Source: JASHVB01 sp035523995 (GTDB lineage Bacteria > Pseudomonadota > Alphaproteobacteria > Acetobacterales > Acetobacteraceae). From it: a stretch of DNA of 64,000 nucleotides. Positions 32,354 through 41,488 of the stretch are shown here, one piece after another. The stretch covers positions 1 to 64,000 of the forward strand of contig DATKPQ010000045.1 of the NCBI GenBank assembly GCA_035523995.1. Reading direction: 5' to 3'. Each line of letters opens with the position of its first letter. The first letter of the stretch is position 1. The notes under the pieces were generated by a model, which searched no databases, was not told the origin of the DNA, and saw only the letters and a list, made by a program, of their open reading frames with translations. Both the position numbers and the translations under genes were made by a program.

Positions 32354-33751
32354 TCATGCAGGGCGGCCTTGCTCCCCGATGTCCCAGAACACGCCGGCCA
32401 TAAGCCCCAGGCCATCACGAAACAGCGATCCCAACCCGTGTTCGTCGGGTCCGTGCTGGCCGCAACCACCGTAGGATTGCGGTATCCACATCACGGGAAC
32501 GCCGAGCACTTGCTTGAAGTATTCCGATGGTCCCGAAGCACCGATGTTGGGGATGATGTTCGGTGGACGGCCGGCGGTTTGTTGCATGGAGCGTGCGACA
32601 AAGCGCACCCATGGATCGTCGGGGTCGGTGCGCGAGGCGGGGAAGGCGTCGCGTTCGGTCACCTGTACGATCTGAACAATACGGAGGCCCTGTGCGTCCA
32701 GATGCGCGCGCAGTGCCGGCACGACGGTCTCCGCCTTCACGTCCACGGTGTGCCGGATCTGCACGCGGGCGCGGGCGTTGCCGGCAACGGCATTCACCGG
32801 TCCTTCAGGTTGGCCGCAGATGCTCGCGAGCACGATGACGCTGCTCCACATGTAGATGCGCTCGGAGCGCGACAGACCCGGCTCGCCCCAGCCGGGGTCG
32901 GGCACCGGTGTGCCGGGCAGATCTTCGATGACCACGTCGTGGCTGGCCTGGCGGACAGAGTTGGGAATGACGGCAGGGGTCCAGCTGGGTACCAGGATGC
33001 GCCCGTCCTGCGACACAATATTGGCGATGGCGTGCGCCAGGATGACTCCTGGATCGGCGAGCAAGCCGCCCCAGTGACCGGAGTGATGGCTGCCCTCGCG
33101 GAGATCAACGACAAGGTCGATGGCGATGGCGCCGCGGGTACCCAGCGTAATGTCGGGAACCGACATGCTTTGGCGAGGTCCGTCGAGTGCGATGAACACC
33201 TCGGCGGCGCAGAGATCGCGATGCTGGCGCAGGAACGGCAGCAATCCGGGGGAGCCTGCTTCCTCGCCGGTCTCGACCATGATCTTGGCATTGAAGCCTA
33301 GCCGGCCGCGTTCGGCCCGGACCGCGCGCAGGGCCTCGAATGCGAGCAAATGCTGGCCCTTGTTATCGACCACGCCGCGGCCGTAGATGCGGTCGCCCTC
33401 GATGGTAACTGTCCACGGGTCGAGGCCCGGCCGCCAGCGTTCCGGCATCGCGCGCACCACGTCGCCGTGGCCGTAGATCAGCACCGTTGGCAGCGAGTCA
33501 TCCTCGATCCGCGTGCCGATCAGCACAGGACCGTGGATGGGATCGGGATTGTCGAGAACCTGTGTGGTGAATCCCAGCTTGGCGATCATCGGCCCACAGA
33601 CGTCATGGCAATAGCGTTCCAGCTCGTCCTTGCGCAGCGGTGGATGGCTCTCGGTGGGAACAGCGACGAGGGCGCGCAGGCGTGCGATGAAGCTGCCATC
33701 GTCGAAGCCGTTCCTGGCGCGCGCGATCGCGCCGTCTCGTGTTCTCGCCAT
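32354..33751 (-). CDS. M20-family metallopeptidase
   Basis: A 465-residue di-zinc amidohydrolase of the ArgE/DapE/CPG2 group. Metal and catalytic motifs: LIYGHGDVVRAMPERW (first His and catalytic Asp), GRGVVDNKGQHLLAFEAL (bridging Asp), MVETGEEAGSPGLLPFL (general base Glu pair) and IALDGPRQSMS. The lid domain follows, and a late GCGQHGPDEHGLG supplies the last His. It would remove an N-acyl group or cleave a dipeptide; the substrate is unknown. A single gene, with a palindromic repeat just upstream. Confidence 0.87.
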   Translation of the reverse strand: MARTRDGAIARARNGFDDGSFIARLRALVAVPTESHPPLRKDELERYCHDVCGPMIAKLGFTTQVLDNPDPIHGPVLIGTRIEDDSLPTVLIYGHGDVVRAMPERWRPGLDPWTVTIEGDRIYGRGVVDNKGQHLLAFEALRAVRAERGRLGFNAKIMVETGEEAGSPGLLPFLRQHRDLCAAEVFIALDGPRQSMSVPDITLGTRGAIAIDLVVDLREGSHHSGHWGGLLADPGVILAHAIANIVSQDGRILVPSWTPAVIPNSVRQASHDVVIEDLPGTPVPDPGWGEPGLSRSERIYMWSSVIVLASICGQPEGPVNAVAGNARARVQIRHTVDVKAETVVPALRAHLDAQGLRIVQIVQVTERDAFPASRTDPDDPWVRFVARSMQQTAGRPPNIIPNIGASGPSEYFKQVLGVPVMWIPQSYGGCGQHGPDEHGLGSLFRDGLGLMAGVFWDIGEQGRPA

Positions 33752-33769
33752 TGCAATCTCTCTCGCCGC

Positions 33770-33882
33770 ATGTCATTGCGAGGAGCGCAGCGACGAAGCA
33801 ATCTCGTTCGAGATAGCGCACGAACCGGTCATGCGCCCACTCTTTGCAGATTGCTTCGTCGCTGCGCTCCTCGCAATGATAC
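33770..33882. repeat. Dispersed palindromic repeat, copy 3 (full length)
   Basis: tgtcattgcgaggagcgcagcgacgaagcaatctcg pairs with gattgcttcgtcgctgcgctcctcgcaatga; the arms are almost perfect complements, with compensatory differences from copy 2 (gcag/ctgc instead of gaag/cttc). It lies between two minus-strand genes. Confidence 0.88.
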
Positions 33883-33968
33883 AGACACAGATGGTGACGC
33901 CATTCGCCCCCGTGGAGATCCGGCGCGCCGACCCATTGGCGGCGGCTGGCGCGCGGATCGAGGGTAGG

Positions 33969-35060
33969 TTACTTCGCCACGCCGAAATCGATCAACTGAC
34001 GCAGCACGTCGCCGCTTTTAAGTTTTGCGTAGCCCTCATTGATCTCGTCCAGCTTGATGTGGCTGGAGATCAGGTGATCGAGCTTCAGGGGTCCTTTTTT
34101 CCAGGCGTTCAAGAGCTTCGGCATATCGACGCGGAACCTGTTGCTTCCCATGGAAGACCCCTGGATCCGTCGTTCACGAAGGAAGTCGAAGCCGTGCAGT
34201 TCTATTTTCATCCCGAAGGGCACCATGCCGATGATCGTCGCGGTCCCGCCGGGACGCAGCGATTCGAAGCATTGCTCGGCGGTGCGCTTCAGGCCGACCG
34301 CCTCGAAGGAGAATTCGACGCCGCCTGCGGTAATTTCCTTGATCGCTTCCACCGGATCAACGTTCGATGCATTGATAACGTCGGTGGCGCCCATCTGTTT
34401 CGCCACATCGAGCTTGGAGGAGATCATGTCGATCGCAATGATGCGGTCGGCACCGGCGATGGCGGCTCCGTTAACCGCTGACAGGCCGATGCCACCGCAG
34501 CCGAACACGGCGACGGTGGATCCGGGGGGCACCTTTGCCGTGTTGATCACTGCGCCGGCACCAGTGATGACGCCACATCCCACGAGCGCCGCGACGTTCA
34601 ACGGAACGTCATCAGCGATCTTGACCACGGCGTTTTCATGCACCAGCAATTGCTCTGCGAACGAGGACAGATTGGCAAACTGTCCCACCACATTGCCTTT
34701 CCAGAACAAACGCTGCGCCGTGCCTGGCGGGAGCTTCACCTCGGCGTTGTTGCACAGGTTGGGGCGGCCCGTGGTGCAATATTCGCACGTGCCGCAAAAC
34801 ACCGAGAGACAGGTGATCACCCGATCACCTGGCTTGACGTACCTGACCTCGCTGCCAACCGATTCGACGACCGCCGAGGATTCATGCCCGAGCACGACCG
34901 GCGTCTGGATCGGATACAGGCCCTCCAGGAAATGCAGGTCGCTATGGCACAGTCCGGCGTAGGCGGTATTCAGCAGGATCTCGTGCGGCCCTGGTTTGGC
35001 AACCTCGAGCGTTTCGATCGTCATCGGTTGATGAGCCTCATGGAAGACGGCTGCGCGCAT
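33969..35060 (-). CDS. Zinc-dependent alcohol dehydrogenase
   Basis: A 363-residue MDR alcohol dehydrogenase of the class III-like type. The catalytic zinc site is in AGLCHSDLHFLEG and VVLGHESSAVVESVG. The structural zinc lobe is CGTCEYCTTGRPNLC. The NAD loop is VAVFGCGGIGLSAVNGAA, followed by an acidic residue (IAIDMISSK), so NAD is expected over NADP. ATG 35060 follows AAGGAAGGAAA; the longer frame to 35165 has no site. Divergent from fumC. The substrate could be a primary alcohol or S-hydroxymethyl adduct; not decidable here. Confidence 0.88.
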   Translation of the reverse strand: MRAAVFHEAHQPMTIETLEVAKPGPHEILLNTAYAGLCHSDLHFLEGLYPIQTPVVLGHESSAVVESVGSEVRYVKPGDRVITCLSVFCGTCEYCTTGRPNLCNNAEVKLPPGTAQRLFWKGNVVGQFANLSSFAEQLLVHENAVVKIADDVPLNVAALVGCGVITGAGAVINTAKVPPGSTVAVFGCGGIGLSAVNGAAIAGADRIIAIDMISSKLDVAKQMGATDVINASNVDPVEAIKEITAGGVEFSFEAVGLKRTAEQCFESLRPGGTATIIGMVPFGMKIELHGFDFLRERRIQGSSMGSNRFRVDMPKLLNAWKKGPLKLDHLISSHIKLDEINEGYAKLKSGDVLRQLIDFGVAK

Positions 35061-35332
35061 GGGGTTTCCTTCCTTGTTCGGTGGGCGACACTGAACGCCC
35101 GATGCGTTCGGCTCGTCAACGCCAGGCAACCGCAGGGCGATATGATTCCGACGGCCGGTGAGCATTCGTTCGTGTTGAATAAGAGGCCAGGGACTGATTG
35201 CCCGGAACCATCCTCGACCTACATAATCACGTTAGCAAGAAGGCGGCGACCGCGGCCGGCAAGTGGGGGCAACAATTCCCCTGGTACGGCGATAATGAAC
35301 CCAAGTGGCAGTTAGACGCCTAGGAGGACAAC

Positions 35333-36742
35333 ATGGCGCAGTTTCGCAAGGAGACGGATAGCCTGGGGGAAGTCCAGGTTCCCGCCGATCGGCTGTGGGG
35401 CGCGCAGACACAGCGCTCGCTCGAGCATTTCAGTATCGGCAAGGATCTGATCCCTCGGGAGATGATCGTAGCCTATGCCATTCTCAAGCAAGCTGCGGCG
35501 AATGCCAACCACGCCGACGGACGCCTCGGTGGCGACGCGCACCGGCTGATCGTCCAGGTCACTGACGAAATTCTACGGGGCGAGCATGGTGACATGTTCC
35601 CACTGCACGTGTGGATGACCGGCAGCGGCACGCAATTTAACATGAACGTCAACGAGGTGATTTCCAACCGGTGCAGCCAGCTTGCCGGCACGACGCTTGG
35701 CAGCCACGCCCCGGTCCATCCCAATGACCACGTCAACATGGCACAGTCGTCGAACGATTCCTTCCCTTCGGCGATGTGTATTGCCGCCGCCGTCGGCGTA
35801 AAACAGCGCCTCGTTTCCGCGGTGATCGCGCTACGCGATGCCATGGACGCCAAGGCCAAGGCATGGGACGGGATCGTCAAGATCGGACGTACCCACATGC
35901 AGGACGCGACGCCGCTGACTTTGGGGCAGGAGTGGTCCGGTTATGTCGGGATGTTGTCGGACGATCTCGATCGGATCGAAGCCGTGTTGCCGGGGGTGTA
36001 CCGGCTTGCGCTCGGGGGCACGGCCGTGGGCACGGGCATCAATTCGGCCCCCGGCTTTGCCGAGGCGGCGGCAGCCGAGATCGCCAGACTGACCGGTCTG
36101 CCGTTCGTCACCGCACCGAACAAGTTCGCGGTTCAAGGGTCGCACGACGCGTTGGTGCAGCTTTCAGGAACGCTGCGGACGCTGGCGGTCTCGCTGTACA
36201 AGATCGCCAACGACATCCGCCTGATGTCGTGCGGGCCGCGTGCCGGATTTTCCGAGCTAGAGATCCCCGAGAATGAGCCCGGCTCGTCGATCATGCCGGG
36301 CAAGGTTAATCCAACCCAGTGCGAGGCCCTCACGATGATCGCTGCTCAGGTGATGGCGAACGATGTCGCAGTGGGTTTTGGCGGGGCTGGAGGCTACCTG
36401 GAAATGAACGTGTACAAGCCGTTGATGATCTATAACATCGCGCACTCGGTTACGATCCTTACGGACGGATGCACGAACTTCCGCAAGTTCCTGGTCGAGG
36501 GCACCAGGCCCAACCTGAAGAAGATCAACGACTATGTGGAACGTTCGCTGATGCTGGTGACCGCGCTTTCGCCGGTTATCGGGTACGACAAGGCGTCGAA
36601 GATCGCCCACTATGCTATGGACAATGATCTCACGCTAAAGGCCGCCGCGTTGAAACTGGGCTTTGTCAGCGAGGAAGAATTCGATCGAATCGTCGATCCT
36701 GGGAAGATGGTGAAGCCCTACGTCGCCGCCGCACCGACATAG
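35333..36742 (+). CDS. fumC: Class II fumarate hydratase
   Basis: A 469-residue iron-independent fumarase of the aspartase/fumarase superfamily, acting in the citric acid cycle. Signatures in order: VPADRLWGAQTQRSLEHF, MTGSGTQFNMNVNEVISNR, HPNDHVNMAQSSNDSFPSAM, IGRTHMQDATPLTLGQEW (catalytic His) and the flexible SS loop GSSIMPGKVNPTQCE. The length is normal. ATG 35333 has a strong AGGAGG site nine bases upstream. It stands alone, and the 270-bp divergent region towards the alcohol dehydrogenase contains its promoter. Confidence 0.95.
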   Translation: MAQFRKETDSLGEVQVPADRLWGAQTQRSLEHFSIGKDLIPREMIVAYAILKQAAANANHADGRLGGDAHRLIVQVTDEILRGEHGDMFPLHVWMTGSGTQFNMNVNEVISNRCSQLAGTTLGSHAPVHPNDHVNMAQSSNDSFPSAMCIAAAVGVKQRLVSAVIALRDAMDAKAKAWDGIVKIGRTHMQDATPLTLGQEWSGYVGMLSDDLDRIEAVLPGVYRLALGGTAVGTGINSAPGFAEAAAAEIARLTGLPFVTAPNKFAVQGSHDALVQLSGTLRTLAVSLYKIANDIRLMSCGPRAGFSELEIPENEPGSSIMPGKVNPTQCEALTMIAAQVMANDVAVGFGGAGGYLEMNVYKPLMIYNIAHSVTILTDGCTNFRKFLVEGTRPNLKKINDYVERSLMLVTALSPVIGYDKASKIAHYAMDNDLTLKAAALKLGFVSEEEFDRIVDPGKMVKPYVAAAPT

Positions 36743-36922
36743 GCTGCGCCGTCGCACCTGCCGATGGCGGCCTGGGCTGGTTTGCGTGTGTGAGGCGATG
36801 GGCGTCGGCTTCGCGCCCGCGCCTCGTCTATCTTCCGATCTTCGCTTTCACGCCATTGGGCATGATGGGCGTCACCGGGATTGGCGCGATTCCGCTTGCT
36901 CGGTATTCGCCGCTCCGTCTCA

Positions 36923-38353
36923 TTATGGAGATGGCTCTCCCGCTTCGCGCACGAGGCTGTTTGCAAACGCGGCTTCGGTGAAATCGGGCGGCACATCGCG
37001 TACCATGCGCTGCGCATGTGCGTCGAAATCGGCAAAGAACAGATCCCGGCTGATCTGGGTAATGATGGCGGGAATGTCGCGTTTCATGCTTGGCACATCG
37101 CCTGTCGGCACACCGAAGCTTACGAAGCCAGCCGGGTTCTGTACGTGGATGCCGCGCAGATACCCCGCACTGCCAGGGACTTTTTCGACGAATTCATGTC
37201 CTGGACCAAGATAAGGATGTGCGCCGAGCCAGTCATCCGTCCCGTCTTGCGGGGGGACGTAGCGGTCGCGCCACAGCAGCACCTTGTCGGCAAAATCGGC
37301 CAATTCGGGACATGCCGACAGGTTCGCTTCATAGCCCGTGCCTGCGATCGCGAAGTCGAAACGAAAGGCTCGTCCGCCAACTCGTGCGACGATGCGATCG
37401 CCTTCAACCTGCGCCGCATCCCACGGCGCGGCGAGATGGATGTGAAAATTCGCAAACGCAACGGCACGTTCGATTGCATCCGTGGTCGGTGTCGACCCCG
37501 CGCGGCGGAACCGTAGCGCTTGCTCCCATCGGATCGCATCGGGCAATGCGGCGTAGTTGTCGTAGGCCCCGGCGTAACCCCGGCTTCGCGTGATCGGGAC
37601 AGCGGCGATGGTTGGCCGGCGGGCAAACAGATGCACCGAAGCTGCCCCGGATTCCAGCGCGACGCCGGCAGCGTCGAACGCCGAGGCCGCCGCGCCGATG
37701 ACCGCCACCACCTTGCCTCGCCACGCAACGGAATCGAGGGCATCCCCGGTATGCGCATAGCGGCGCGGCGGCAGCGAGTCGCGCAGCACCGGCGGAACAT
37801 ACGCGCCGCCATAGCCGCCGAAGCCCGTGGCGAGTACGATCTTGCGCGCTGTCTCGACGACGTCCTGGCCGTCGGCAGCCAAATGCAGGCGGAAGCAATT
37901 GTCGGCCGGCTCGATGCGCCGCAGCCGGGTACGATAGCGCACCGGGATGTTCAGGAATTGCCGGTACCATTGCAGGTACTCAGCCCAATCCAGGCGCGGG
38001 ATACGGTCGATCGCAGTATAGGCGGCCGCACCGCGTCGCGCTTCGTACCATGCCTGGAAACTCAGCGCCGGAATGCCGAGCTCCGGTCCGGGCAACGTCT
38101 TCGGCGTGCGCAGCAGGTTCATGCGGGCGGTTGTCAACCAGATGCCGGCTCGCGATTCACGCGCGGCTGCGTCAATTACGGTGACGCGGCCGATGCCGGC
38201 ACGGCGCAGGGCGAATGCGATGGCGCAGCCGGTCTGCCCCCCACCGACAATCGCGACGTTATGGTCGATGCCGGCATGCTCTGGCACCCAGTCCGGAGGA
38301 TCGGCGCCGAGCCAGTGCAACGCATCACGAGCCGCGGCGTCGGGGTCGGGCAT
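36923..38353 (-). CDS. FAD/NAD(P)-dependent oxidoreductase (flavin monooxygenase-like)
   Basis: A 476-residue flavoprotein with two dinucleotide-binding loops: VAIVGGGQTGCAIAFALRRAG for FAD near residue 35 and VAVIGAAASAFDAAGVALESG in the middle for NAD(P). IVLATGFGGYGGAYVPP and FAIAGTGYEANLSACPEL are the usual ATG-type motifs. This resembles class B flavin monooxygenases or SidA-like enzymes without an exact FxGxxxHxxxY fingerprint that I could see. ATG 38353 was chosen (GGGA site); the longer frame to 38449 translates a palindromic repeat. The substrate is unknown. Confidence 0.8.
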   Translation of the reverse strand: MPDPDAAARDALHWLGADPPDWVPEHAGIDHNVAIVGGGQTGCAIAFALRRAGIGRVTVIDAAARESRAGIWLTTARMNLLRTPKTLPGPELGIPALSFQAWYEARRGAAAYTAIDRIPRLDWAEYLQWYRQFLNIPVRYRTRLRRIEPADNCFRLHLAADGQDVVETARKIVLATGFGGYGGAYVPPVLRDSLPPRRYAHTGDALDSVAWRGKVVAVIGAAASAFDAAGVALESGAASVHLFARRPTIAAVPITRSRGYAGAYDNYAALPDAIRWEQALRFRRAGSTPTTDAIERAVAFANFHIHLAAPWDAAQVEGDRIVARVGGRAFRFDFAIAGTGYEANLSACPELADFADKVLLWRDRYVPPQDGTDDWLGAHPYLGPGHEFVEKVPGSAGYLRGIHVQNPAGFVSFGVPTGDVPSMKRDIPAIITQISRDLFFADFDAHAQRMVRDVPPDFTEAAFANSLVREAGEPSP

Positions 38354-38399
38354 CAGCAGGTCCCTGCAGTTGTATTCTGACGGAGGGTAGCCGCTCCAC

Positions 38400-38485
38400 A
38401 CGTCATTGCGAGCGAAACGAAGCAATCTCCACCGGGCGATTGCACGCACTCTCGGTGGAGCCTGCTTCGTTTCGTTCGCAATGAC
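38400..38485. repeat. Dispersed palindromic repeat, copy 4
   Basis: cgtcattgcgagcgaaacgaagcaatctccaccg pairs with cggtggagcctgcttcgtttcgttcgcaatgac. A shorter variant with gaaac/gtttc in the arms. It lies between two minus-strand genes. Confidence 0.85.
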
Positions 38486-38500
38486 AGCAGGCGCGACCCG

Positions 38501-39871
38501 CTACTCTGCCGCCGCCGCGAGCACCGGCCGTGCGGGATAGAGTGCGCGCACCCGGTCCTGAGTATAGACGTCGGTCCAGTTCGTCATGCTTCGGTCGGTG
38601 ACCTGGCGGGGGTCGTAGCTGCGATCGGGGATTTGCATGCGTTTTCCGCCGATGTGCACGTGGCGGATGCGCCCCTTGTCCTGCAGGACTGCGATGTTCT
38701 CAAGCGGCGAGCCATCGACCGCAATGAAATCAGCGAAGGCGCCGGGCGCCAGCACGCCGACGCTGTCGCCGTGGTTGACGAACCGCGCTGCGATCGAGGT
38801 GGCACAACGCAGGGCTTCGGCGGGCGTGAAGCCCAGGTCGCGGACGAAGATCTCCAGTTCCCGCGCGTGCCACTCGCCATAGGGCGTGACAGCAAAGCCA
38901 CTGTCGGTGCCGGTCATCATCGGCACCCCGGCTTTTCGCGCCTTGTGCATGTTCTCACAGGCGATGGCATATTCGCGTTCGACATGAGCAGGACGGCCCT
39001 TCTGCGCGGCGGGCTCGTGCGGCTGGGTGAAGTCGATGATGTTGCGCTGGAACGTCATGGTCGGGCCGAGCGCGGAGCCGGACGTCAGCATCGCGTCAAT
39101 GCATTCGTCATCGAGAAAGGTGGCGTGGAAGATCAGGTCCACGCCGGCACGGGCGGCGTAGAACACTGCTTCCTTGCCGCGGGCATGCGCAACGACCTTG
39201 CGCCCGAGCCGATGCGCCTCGGTCACCATGGTGGTGGTTTCGTCCTGGGTGAAGGCGGCAATCAACTCGCCATTGGGGCGAGTCTGGATGCCATCCAGAG
39301 CAAGCTTTATACAATCGACGCCGTTCTTCGCCTGCACCCGGATTTCTTCGATCGCCTCGTCCTTGCTGGTGACCAACCTGCCGATCGAGGTGTCGGGCAC
39401 GCCGATCCAGGTGGGATACCAGTCCGTGAGCCCCTGTCGCGTGGTGAGATAGCGCCCTGCGGCGGTGACTCGCGGGCCGTCGAAGAGGCCAAAATTGATG
39501 GCATCGCGCACGGAGAGGCTGATCTGCCCCGCGTCGCCCGGCGCACAGATCGAGGTGTAGCCGGCAGCCACCACCTTCTGGGCAAAGAACAGGGCGCGGA
39601 GTGAACGAAACTCCATGGGCTGGTAGAGGTCGATGTCTTCCTCGCTCTTGGCATTGCCGTAGGCTAGGTGGGTGTGCACATCGATCAGGCCCGGCATAAC
39701 GAACAGCTTGCTGTAGTCGAGGACGCTGTCATGGGCGGCGATCGGCGGCGCATCGGCGGTGTCGCACACGCAGGCGATGCTGCCGTTGTCGCCGATGCCA
39801 ATCGTGGCGTTGTCACGCACCGGGCTGGCGTCACCGGTGAAGAGACAGCCACAGCGGACATGAGTCGTCAT
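38501..39871 (-). CDS. Metal-dependent amidohydrolase (imidazolonepropionase/prolidase-like)
   Basis: A 456-residue amidohydrolase. Metal-site motifs: FVMPGLIDVHTHLAYG (HxH), a Lys in VDCIKLALDGIQTRPNG that is the probable carbamylated bridge, His in KVVAHARGKEAVF and LIFHATFLDDE, and the catalytic Asp in MMTGTDSGFAVTPYGEWH. The end ARFVNHGDSVGVLAPGAFADF is the composite beta-domain. ATG 39871 follows GGAGG. It lies between two flavoenzyme genes on the same strand, so a small degradative set is possible. The substrate cannot be inferred. Confidence 0.85.
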   Translation of the reverse strand: MTTHVRCGCLFTGDASPVRDNATIGIGDNGSIACVCDTADAPPIAAHDSVLDYSKLFVMPGLIDVHTHLAYGNAKSEEDIDLYQPMEFRSLRALFFAQKVVAAGYTSICAPGDAGQISLSVRDAINFGLFDGPRVTAAGRYLTTRQGLTDWYPTWIGVPDTSIGRLVTSKDEAIEEIRVQAKNGVDCIKLALDGIQTRPNGELIAAFTQDETTTMVTEAHRLGRKVVAHARGKEAVFYAARAGVDLIFHATFLDDECIDAMLTSGSALGPTMTFQRNIIDFTQPHEPAAQKGRPAHVEREYAIACENMHKARKAGVPMMTGTDSGFAVTPYGEWHARELEIFVRDLGFTPAEALRCATSIAARFVNHGDSVGVLAPGAFADFIAVDGSPLENIAVLQDKGRIRHVHIGGKRMQIPDRSYDPRQVTDRSMTNWTDVYTQDRVRALYPARPVLAAAAE

Positions 39872-40017
39872 CGTACATCCTCCGGTCTGGATTTTTAGCC
39901 GAGTGCTTCGCTCGGCACGGGTCTGGTTGTTATGAAGCGTCGCACACAGCGGCCCGCGTGCCAATGGCGGCGCGGCGACGCGATTGCCTGGCACTTTCGG
40001 CCGAGCGAATGTCCAAC

Positions 40018-41205
40018 TCAGGCGGGGGTCGCTTCGAGCGAGCTGGCGTCGAAGCCGTAGAGCCAGTGCATCGTCTCGAGATTGCGGTCGGGAGATTTTT
40101 TCCAGTCGGCGTCGCGCGCCACCTGCTCCGGTCCGTCCCGCATGTGGAAACGCAACTTGTTGGCGCGCGACATCTCCTGCAGCCGGGTGACGCGCGGCAA
40201 ACGCAACTTCTCGTAGCGCGCGAGCGCCGCCACCGGGTCACCGTCTGCCTTCAGGCAGGTCGTCAGGGTCGCTCCGTCCTCGATCGCCTGGGCCGCGCCT
40301 TGGCCCATGAACGGATACATCGGATGGCAGGCGTCGCCTAGCAAGGTGACGCGACCGACCGACCAGCGCGGCAGGGGATCGCGGTCGAACAGCGCCCAGA
40401 TGAAGCAGGCATCGGCCGCGGCGATGATCCGCCGGATCTGACGATGCCAGGTCTCGAAGGCGGCGAGCGCTCGGGCGGTCGTCGCACGGTCGGTCCAGTC
40501 TTCGCGGTTCCACGTGTCATGCTCCGTCCAGCCGACGAAGTTGAGGAAGCTGCCGCGCGCGACGTAATAGTGCACGAAATGGGCCCCGGGGCCGACCCAG
40601 GACTGGTTGCCGGTTTCTAGCCCGAGATCCTCGAGACGTTCGGTCGGGATGAGCCCCCGATAGGCGACACAGCCGGCGAATTGTGGTGCTTGCTCGCCGA
40701 ACAGCCCGGCGCGTACGGCGGAGTGGATTCCGTCGGCACCGACGAGCACGTCGGTTTCGATCCTCATGCCGTTCGCAAAGTGTGCCGTCATATGGTCGTG
40801 GCGCTTGTCGAAACGGGTGAGGCGGTGGCCGAGGTGAATGCGTTCAGGGGGAAAAGCTGAGGCGATGACGCGAAGCAAATCGGCACGGTGGATGGTGATA
40901 TGCGGGGCGCCGTAACGCGCCTCGGCGTGGGGATTAATCGCGGTGTAGGCAAGCGTGCGGCCATCGTCCCAGCGGCGCTGGTGGTGCGTCAGTGGCCTTA
41001 CACCCTCGCGTTCCATGCCTGCCCGCAGGCCGAGGCGATAAAGCACCCGCACGGCATTCGGGCCCAGGTTGATGCCGCCGCCGATCGTCGTCAGCTCCGA
41101 CGCTTGTTCGTAGACATCGACGTCGAAGCCGGCCTGAAGCAGCGACACCGCGGCGGCGAGGCCACCAATTCCGGCGCCCACGACTGCGATCTTGAGGACG
41201 CTCAT
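40018..41205 (-). CDS. FAD-dependent aromatic-ring hydroxylase (salicylate hydroxylase-like)
   Basis: A 395-residue group A flavoprotein monooxygenase. FAD loop: VVGAGIGGLAAAVSLLQAG. The DG motif is in DVLVGADGIHSAVRAGLFG and the GD motif in VTLLGDACHPMYPFMGQGAAQAIED. The last is the pattern of salicylate hydroxylase / 3-hydroxybenzoate 6-hydroxylase. It would hydroxylate a hydroxybenzoate using NADH and oxygen. ATG 41205 was chosen; the longer frame to 41337 has no family similarity. It is in the same orientation as the amidohydrolase but 146 bp away. Confidence 0.87.
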   Translation of the reverse strand: MSVLKIAVVGAGIGGLAAAVSLLQAGFDVDVYEQASELTTIGGGINLGPNAVRVLYRLGLRAGMEREGVRPLTHHQRRWDDGRTLAYTAINPHAEARYGAPHITIHRADLLRVIASAFPPERIHLGHRLTRFDKRHDHMTAHFANGMRIETDVLVGADGIHSAVRAGLFGEQAPQFAGCVAYRGLIPTERLEDLGLETGNQSWVGPGAHFVHYYVARGSFLNFVGWTEHDTWNREDWTDRATTARALAAFETWHRQIRRIIAAADACFIWALFDRDPLPRWSVGRVTLLGDACHPMYPFMGQGAAQAIEDGATLTTCLKADGDPVAALARYEKLRLPRVTRLQEMSRANKLRFHMRDGPEQVARDADWKKSPDRNLETMHWLYGFDASSLEATPA

Positions 41206-41330
41206 CGTTGTTCTTCTGTCAAAAGTGCCAGACATCTTGGGCTGCCGGCGGGTGCCGATCAACCGAGAGTGTTGGGACGTTGGGGGACAATACCAGCCGG
41301 TCGAATGATTGACGCCCGTCATGCAGCCCC

Positions 41331-41441
41331 GTGTCATTGCGAGGGGTGAGGTGACGACGTAATCCGGTCAGTGACAAGCCGCTCTGCTGCGGCTTGACGG
41401 GTTGGGGATTGCTTCGCCGCCACGTTGCTCGCAATGACATG
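41331..41441. repeat. Dispersed palindromic repeat, copy 5 (diverged)
   Basis: tgtcattgcgaggggtgaggtgacgacgtaat at one end faces attgcttcgccgccacgttgctcgcaatgacat at the other. The outer 12 bp still pair perfectly, while the inner arms have drifted. It lies between the divergent monooxygenase and acyl-CoA synthetase genes. Confidence 0.8.
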
Positions 41442-41488
41442 GCAGCGGCCCTTGCCGTGAGTTGGTGGCGTTCCTTTCTGGGGGGATC